Of a stretch of 28,938 bases of DNA, positions 23,034-28,938 are shown piece by piece. Both the position numbers and the translations under genes were made by a program. The notes below the pieces were generated by a model that did no database searches, had not been told where the DNA came from, and saw nothing but the letters and a program-made list of their open reading frames with translations. Position 1 is the stretch's first letter. The number at the start of each line of letters is the position of its first letter. Source of the DNA: Candolleomyces eurysporus (Eukaryota; Basidiomycota; Agaricomycetes; Agaricales; Psathyrellaceae); NCBI GenBank assembly GCA_027579435.1, contig JANBPK010001309.1, positions 1 to 28,938 of the forward strand, in the 5' to 3' direction.

Positions 23034-24862
23034 TCAGTCCAAGTCAACGGTTGAACAGGCACTTGGTGTTGGTACATTATGAGATGATGATTGTGGGTCC
23101 GGAGGCAAGAGAAAATCCTCAACACGGAGCTCAAAGCTGGGTGGCCCAAGGACGTGGACCAAACGGCCTGACATGGGACAAAACCCTATCTGTTCGTCTT
23201 CCACCTCTTCCCTGTCTTCATTCTCGGCTGTAAGACTGATCGACATAGCATGAAGTTCTGTCTGGTGCTCTGGATTGGTATTGACCAGAGTCGGGAGGGG
23301 GATAACAACTGCAATGAGTTGTTTTTCAATGGAAGCCGAACAGAACACAAGATGATTGTCGCAGTTGAACAGTGGCGAGACCCCAGTCTCTTCTTGGGCA
23401 CAAAATCGATTACGATAGTGCGAGTTGGTGATGCCAGAACGCAGTTGAAAGCATCCGTTGGGCTCTGCAGTGCGCTCGATAGCATACGTACAGATGCCCG
23501 GGGCGCCAAGTATGACGCAGAGATGATCATCGGAAGAGACCCCGGTGCGTCGTTGCCAAATCGAGGTAGCGCACGTTGTGATAGCTGAGTATTTTCGGAG
23601 GGTGGGCTCAGGTGGGAAGGATTTCGGCGCGTTCACTATGAGCGGCATTTGGCTCAAGCCGTAAACTGGGAGCTTGGCAATGGGCTCTAAGACCGGAATG
23701 TCCCAAATCAAGAGTCGCCCCTCATTCCATACAACGATTGATCGTTCGAAAGCGTGGGTCTGTTCAACCGTTGGGTCACCATGAATTGTAAATTCGCAAT
23801 GTGCACAGTATCTTACCGATTCACGTCTGAGATACGGGACATTCACGGGCCACTTGCACCCAGTTCCTTGAACCCAATTCCATACGGAGAAAAATTTCTG
23901 GCCGGCGTCCACATCACAAAAGAAAAGATGGTCCTGAGTTAGGCAAACAGTAGGATCCGATCCATTAATCTTGAGCTGGCCTTCCAGATCAAATCTGGGG
24001 TTTGAGGAACAAGGGTCTATACGATACACCCTGATGACCACTCTGACTTCTCCAAAACTGTAGATTGTGGGGTGTCTGTTAATATGAGTATGGTGCGGTG
24101 GAAACAACCATCTTACCGCGTGCCGCTGGCTTTCGCTACAACCACCACCAAATCCTTGCCATCCGAACTTGGAGCAACGGTTTTGATAAATATCGCCGCA
24201 AAGTCTTCCCCCGCAATCGGCTGCTGCCCCTCTTCCAACCTTGCAATTGGGATAAGCTTCATAGAAGAATGGGCGCTATACCCAATATCCCAGAGACAGA
24301 GTCTGTCCTCGTCTTCGTCACTCCCGGATGTGAGGAGGTAGCGACCACCAGGAACAAGATACACCGAATACACATCCATTGTCACCGCTCGAGCTCGCGC
24401 AGTCCTCGAGGGTGGTATCCATCGAATCCGGCCATGAAGTATGCGAGTTTGATAGGCCACAGGATCCCTTAAACCATCATACTTTTTCACGAGATTGACA
24501 AAAAGATGAGGCGACAACGACGCGTATTCTAGTTCTGATACGGTCATTATGTCTTTTGGGTAGGTTGGCTTGAAGATTCCGTAGCGGTCACAAGTTTGGT
24601 CTAGGGCCGTCAACCAAACGGCTCTGGCCTTGCTAGTGCTGTAAATGCTACGGCACGTCTAGTTGTCATCAATACCAGTCAGCGAATATCCGCAATTCGA
24701 TAGTCAATCTTCGTCCAGTACCTTCCGCATTGAAAGAATGTCGACTGGAGCCAGGAAAGTGAGGATATGTATGACGACATCCGGCGGCAACTCGAATGGA
24801 AAATGAGATCTTTCCGCCGCCGTTGTAGCGGAGCCCGGGGATTCGGAGGAGTGTTGTGGCAT
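23034..24862 (-). CDS. F-box protein with WD-like blade, FCPMSGRLV family, copy D
   Basis: About 549 residues, closely related to copy C. F-box near residues 22-65 (FELPPDVVIHILTFLAPV, DILSMRKTCRS), blade VPGGRYLLTSGSDEDEDRLC then LWDIGYSAHSS. Later blocks are VYRIDPCSSNPRFDLEGQL, LLIWDIPVLEPIAKL, CATSIWQRRTGV, LFNCDNHLVFCS and IGFCPMSGRLVHV. Exons: 24862-24722, 24658-24117, 24057-23817, 23759-23034, phases 0, 2 and 0. Intron 3 (23816-23760) is 57 nt, divisible by three and free of stops, so retaining it would insert 19 residues. The C-terminus runs 20 residues past the stop of copy C because that stop is not conserved. No break is seen. Confidence 0.8.
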
Positions 24863-25191
24863 TGGAATTAGCAAAAAGACGTTGCTGTCCAAGTGAGTTG
24901 GAAACAAGGTTTCGTGTGAGCCCGACTTGCCAGTGTGTACCAGTGTACAAATACATGTACATAGTGGAGTCGGCTGTTTCACTGTATCTGCCAAATTTAC
25001 GCTTCGGGTTTTCTCGTACTTCAAGTCGCCAAAAATCAGCGAAGACGCCGGACAGACTCGAATACTGGGATGACAGGATGACAGGATAACAGTGTAAATC
25101 ATTAATATCTGCACAAACAAGGCACCGACTTCAATTCAACTTCAAAGTAGTCTGACTTCAATCCAACCTTCAACTCAAGAAAGCCGCTAGC
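24863..25191. other. Shared upstream region between divergent copies D and E
   Basis: The part near copy D, to about 25080, is its promoter and matches the upstream region of copy C. Beyond 25080 the DNA is unrelated and has imperfect cttcaa(t/c) repeats (25127-25180). The F-box exon expected upstream of copy E is absent. The inversion or rearrangement breakpoint therefore probably lies at about 25080-25195. Confidence 0.45.
24944..24964 (-). promoter_or_regulatory. Conserved 21-nt upstream element, copy D
   Basis: Identical to 22410-22430 upstream of copy C; here about 82 nt before the ATG. See the copy C element for its features. The identity of 21 consecutive bases in otherwise diverged promoters suggests constraint or recent conversion. 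Confidence 0.4.
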
Positions 25192-26702
25192 AAAGCTAGG
25201 GCCGTTTGGACAACGGCGCTCGACCAGACTTGCGATCGCTACGGGATCTTCAAACCAACGCACCCAAAGGAAACAATGTCATTATTGGAGCTAGAATTTG
25301 CTTCACTTTCACCTCATCTTTTTGCAAATTTAATCAAAGAGTATGATGGTGCAAACTTGGACAGTTTGGCCAATCAAACTCGTATACTCCGTGGCGCGGT
25401 CCCTCGAAAGCGAAGAAAAGACCTTTCGAAGCAGGATTGGGCGTATAGTCTCCATGTGTGGTCGATTTACCTCGTCCCAGGTGGCCGTTTTTTCCTGACC
25501 GCGGAAGCCTCCTTATATAAACTCTCTCTTTGGGATATCCCGAACGTGGTTGTGAAGCCCAGTCCCATCGCAGGACTACGACAGCAAGACTCGCTAGGCG
25601 AAGCCGATTTTGAACTTGCGACTATCAACGACGTCGCCCCAAGCTCCGACGGTAAGAATTTGGTGGTTGCAATACATATTGTCGGGTAAGATGGCTGCCT
25701 TCTTCTCCACCCAGCGAATAAGCTTAACAATTCATTCGCAGTCATGTTGGAGAATATCGGATAGACCCTTGCTCTCCCAAACCTACGTTTTGTCTCGAAG
25801 GTCACCTCAAATTCAAGATTGGAGAATCGGTGCCTTATGTTCGTCTAACTCAGGACCATCTTTTCGTTACTGACACGAGTGACGGTGATGAGGCATTTTC
25901 ATCCTGTGGAATTGGGCAAACGGGGCTGGTTGCAAGTGGTCGGTAACCATCTCGCGTCCTATAAGATATTCCGAGGTAAGACATTAATCCTATGTTTACT
26001 ACGAAGTTACTAATGGCGAGACAACCGCTGAATAGATACATGTTTTCGACCGATCAATCATCCTATGCGAAGAGGGGAGATTTTTGATTTGGGACGTTCC
26101 CGTATTGCAGCCCATCGTGACGGAAAATGATGGCCCAGGTCCAGGAGACGGGCAACATGCCTCTTGTCATAAATTTGCCAAATTCCTTTCCCCTCCCCAT
26201 ACTCCGAAAGTCAGTTTGCGCTACATCGACTTGGCAGCAAGGGGTTGCTCGCAATGAACACCTCTGCGTACTACTGGATACCCCATCCCTCTATCTCTTT
26301 ACAGTTCAGCGCGGCGCAAGCTGTCCCTTGCCACTGCCTCCAGGCGTCTCCAGCTCGCACTATGGAGTTCATAGTGTCGAACTGCGACATGGCGATGGGG
26401 TCTCACCACTGTTCGACTGCGACAACTATCTTTTATTTTGCTCAGCTGCCAATGGCAAGAAATTTACTGTGACATCTATACCTCTGCCAACGAGTAATAC
26501 TATTACACCTTGGCAACAGCCGACCCAACTTCACCCCAAATCCATCATTCTTACAGACGAAGATGAAGCCGCAGGGGATCTGACTCCCGACGGTTCGTTC
26601 GGATTTCGCCCCATGTCAGGCCGCCTTGTGCACCTCTATGGGCCTCACTTGGAGTTCCGTGTCGATGATTTTCTCTGGCCTCCAGATGAAAGAATGTGTT
26701 AA
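25192..26702 (+). pseudogene. F-box-family copy E, inverted, lacking the F-box and frameshifted
   Basis: Homology to copies C and D begins abruptly at about 25192 (AASKARAVWTTALDQTCDRYG). The exon coding the F-box is missing; the first ATG left is at 25276. Exons by comparison are up to 25685, 25742-25975 and 26036-26702, with the same phases 2 and 0. Two one-base faults break the frame, both at homopolymers. The T-run at 25896-25899 is one base too short, and the A-run at 26124-26127 is one base too long. Allowing for both, the exon lengths fit the family exactly. Retained blocks include LVPGGRFFLTAEASLYKL, LIWDVPVLQPIV, CATSTWQQG, LFDCDNYLLFCS and FGFRPMSGRLVHL (Cys to Arg in the signature). 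It may be a pseudogene, or an expressed F-box-less protein with sequencing errors. Confidence 0.7.
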
Positions 26703-26831
26703 TGCCAAATTCATCATTCTGACGGACGAAGATGAAGCCACAGGCGAGAACGACAACGAATTGCTCGAAATTCACCCCATGTCTAGTGCTCTATGTACAT
26801 TTCTTTAGGTCCCACTTGGAACTACGACTAT
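26538..26831 (+). repeat. Tandem duplication of the 3' end of copy E
   Basis: Positions 26538 to about 26669 and 26707 to about 26831 are diverged direct copies. Both run from aaat(c/t)catcattct, through gacgaagatgaagcc and ccccatgtc, to cacttgga. The first is the terminal coding part of copy E. The second follows the stop codon and has lost the family signature (HPMSSALCTFL), so it is non-functional debris of a local duplication. Confidence 0.7.
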
Positions 26832-27818
26832 ACGTACCAATTAGAGCATGTGAGTCGCGACATACATATCTCTCCTGGATCCGGTTTGCTACCAAAACCA
26901 ATCAGTCTCGGGTGCTAGAAGCTTACCAGAGCGTGGACGAGTCACTAGTTTCAACTCAAGCTAACACTCTCAAAAGAGGTTTTGAAGCATTACACTCATC
27001 CGTACTTTGAACTTGCCTCGTGGTGTCATGAGCGGCAGCCGAGAGCAGGTTTGACAGATTTGGTCAAGGCGCACCGAGACTCGGCGCCGGCTACAGCGCT
27101 AGCGCCTGGCGGGTGGCTAATAATGAAATCAAATCATCAGCAAACACATGAGTTCAAGACGCACGGGCAACCTCACCTCCAAACTTTGAACATAGAAAAA
27201 AGGCTCTCTTGTGATTACCATCATCGAGCCGCAATACTCTTCCGGCCCTCCACCTTTCCTGTCACTTGAGGGGCCCAAACTCCGGGCGCTTAATACCCGA
27301 ATCGTCTCTCAGACTCCACGAGGCATGTGCCAAAAAACTTGATCACCATCAGCTTGTTGCAAGCTCTGAATCCATCACGCTAACGTGGCTGTCTGTGCTG
27401 ACAGTAGACGTAGACCGTGGACCCTGACGGTGCAGAGGTACCGCTGACACTGACATTGACAGCCACATCCAAACGTGTCAGCCACAAATTGACCATAAAA
27501 ACGGGTACAGTGGGAGCCCTGAGCGGACAACTTTTGATAGATTAAAGTGCGGCATTCTATCGTTCTCCGAAAGCGCCTTCAGGTTTCATTAAAGAATAAC
27601 GAAGCCCGGACGGAGAATGACAATCGTCTTGCGCCGACCATGCGCCATTCACCTAAAGTCAAGAGAATTTTCTGATGCCCTAGAAGGAAGGTGTTTGAGC
27701 GGTAGTATGAACTTGACATTGAAGCAATTCCCAGCGGAGTGACGCTAAAATACACCCTGGAGAACTACGTGGACGCCGTGTCGTGGAAGTTTGGAAGTAG
27801 ACAGGAATTAATTAACGG

Positions 27819-27834
27819 CATGATCATGATCATG
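27819..27834. repeat. 16-bp perfect palindrome
   Basis: The sequence catgatcatgatcatg equals its own reverse complement. Partial copies (atgatcat) recur at about 28140 and 28252. It may be a chance repeat of atgatc, or a binding site; nothing nearby explains it. Confidence 0.5.
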
Positions 27835-28450
27835 AGGCGAAAGAGCCACTGGCGGCACGAGTCTCCCAGGTGAGGGAGCTTAAGTCTGGGTGGGAATTCA
27901 CGAATCGAAAAGGATCCATTATCACCTCCGTGATATCCACCAGAACGATATATTTAAATTGATACAACTCTTCAAGAATCAATAACGCCGATTCGGGAGT
28001 TCGCTGGACGTGAAAGAGTGGTATCTAAAGAACACATTTTCTGTCTAATTTGGCAAAATTCATGATCACTATGCAGTGGTCATTGTGATTGCATGGCACG
28101 TCCGCTTTCTATTCAATAGAATTGTCAGTGCGATGGACATGATCATCCTGGAGCATCTTTGACCGGGTCAATCAAAAGCCACCGCCATTCGGCTGATAAT
28201 CGCCTTCCTTAGTGACTGGCTCAATGATCCTGAGAGTAACCACGAGCTAGATGATCATGAGCACAGGTTATGTTACAGTGGTAATTCAACGAAAACCCAG
28301 GGTAACTATGGGCATTCTGATGGATAAGCAAAACAAGGGCGTGACAGAAGGAGAGAACACGCACTGTTATTTAGTGGACGGGGTGATATCGCCACCACGA
28401 GGGTGAACTATTAAAAAGTTTGAATTGAAACCCAGTGAGCCGACAGGCAC

Positions 28451-28555
28451 GCTCGCCCCGAAGTCGACGGATGCTGAACCGAAAGCACAATCCCCGAATG
28501 CTGGGCGTCGNAAAAANGGGAAAATCTTACAGCATCCGCCGACTTGTGGGTGGCC
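28451..28555. repeat. Imperfect 26-bp inverted repeat
   Basis: The reverse complement of 28451-28476 matches 28530-28555 at 20 of 26 positions, with a core of 15 matches in 16 (cagcatccg-cgactt). The 53-bp spacer holds two Ns around a run of A (28511, 28517). It resembles the terminal repeats of a small non-autonomous element, but no target-site duplication was identified. Confidence 0.45.
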
Positions 28556-28938
28556 AGCGGCCCAATGCCCGTATATTTTTGCCGACCGGATGGAGGGAGA
28601 AATCGACAAGCAACGTCATTATTCTGAGAAGAAGAAGCCGTCAATCGTCCACACAGCTTTATCAGTTTGGACATTACGCACCCGCTGAGAATTTCTCGGC
28701 ACTCGTCGTGGCCATTGGAGCCAGTACCACCGATGTGACCAAGTTAACCTTTTCTCTCAAGATCCGGTCAAATNACTTTGAACTCGACAGCGGGGCCCGA
28801 GAGAAAATGCCCTNAAACGCTGGAGCCCCAAAACAGGGAGGCATCTCGAGTGAAATGAAAAGATACCCTGCCCAAAATGAAGTCCTTGGGCTGACTGCTT
28901 GCTACCTTCACAACCCTCACACCGGTCGTTCGATAGTA

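Larger units (their letters stand above)
26832..28938. other. Gene-free right end
   Basis: About 2.1 kb with no supportable gene. Open frames are short, overlapping and without motifs (26982-27269, 28367-28688). The interval contains the small palindromes and the inverted repeat listed separately. Four isolated Ns (28511, 28517, 28774, 28814) all lie beside or near short homopolymers. Composition and lack of frames suggest spacer or decayed repeat DNA. Confidence 0.45.

Noticed and set aside
23034..24107. A single 357-codon exon in copy D
   Set aside because: It reads through intron 3 only because that intron is stop-free and a multiple of three; the splice sites match the other copies.
27385..27466. 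9-bp inverted repeat gtggctgtc / gacagccac
   Set aside because: Too short and too widely spaced to distinguish from chance.

Overview
The window is nuclear DNA from a filamentous fungus, most likely a basidiomycete of the Agaricomycetes. Genes are cut by many short GT-AG introns of about 48-85 nt. The recognisable proteins are fungal: a TEA/ATTS-domain factor, a WDR5/Swd3 protein, a Gyp2/TBC1D9-type RabGAP, a terpene synthase relic and a NACHT-ankyrin NLR relic. I cannot name the species. Isolated N bases beside homopolymers, plus one-base homopolymer shifts, suggest homopolymer-prone sequencing.

Layout. Positions 1-2100 hold AT-rich sequence, a GC-rich low-complexity patch, perfect 15-bp inverted repeats and a decayed sesquiterpene synthase fragment (minus, 1456-1941). 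A possible two-exon gene of unknown function lies at 2218-2974 (plus). The middle is ordinary housekeeping and regulatory DNA: a TEA factor (minus, 4229-5924), SWD3 (plus, 7137-8646) and GYP2 (minus, 9132-13112). The TEA and SWD3 genes are divergent; SWD3 and GYP2 converge.

From 13.4 to 26.8 kb the window becomes a dynamic cluster. It holds a local family of F-box proteins with a WD-like blade and a strongly conserved C-terminal signature (FCPMSGRLV). Four copies on the minus strand look complete: A 13398-14978, B 18635-20228, C 20514-22303, D 23034-24862. All four share three introns in phases 0, 2 and 0. A fifth copy, E (plus, 25192-26702), is inverted, lacks the F-box exon and carries two one-base shifts and a duplicated 3' end. 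A 5' relic of an A/B-type copy lies at 22803-22945. The A/B and C/D types form two subfamilies, and the [B-type 5' end + C-type gene] block has been duplicated. A broken NACHT-ankyrin NLR (minus, 15273-17913) sits between copies A and B. The last 2.1 kb has no gene I can support.

The best candidate for something undescribed is this F-box family and its cluster next to an NLR relic. The family's shared blocks are visible here, but a role in SCF ubiquitin ligases or in recognition is inference. Exon coordinates were worked out by eye from splice sites, reading frame and paralogue comparison.
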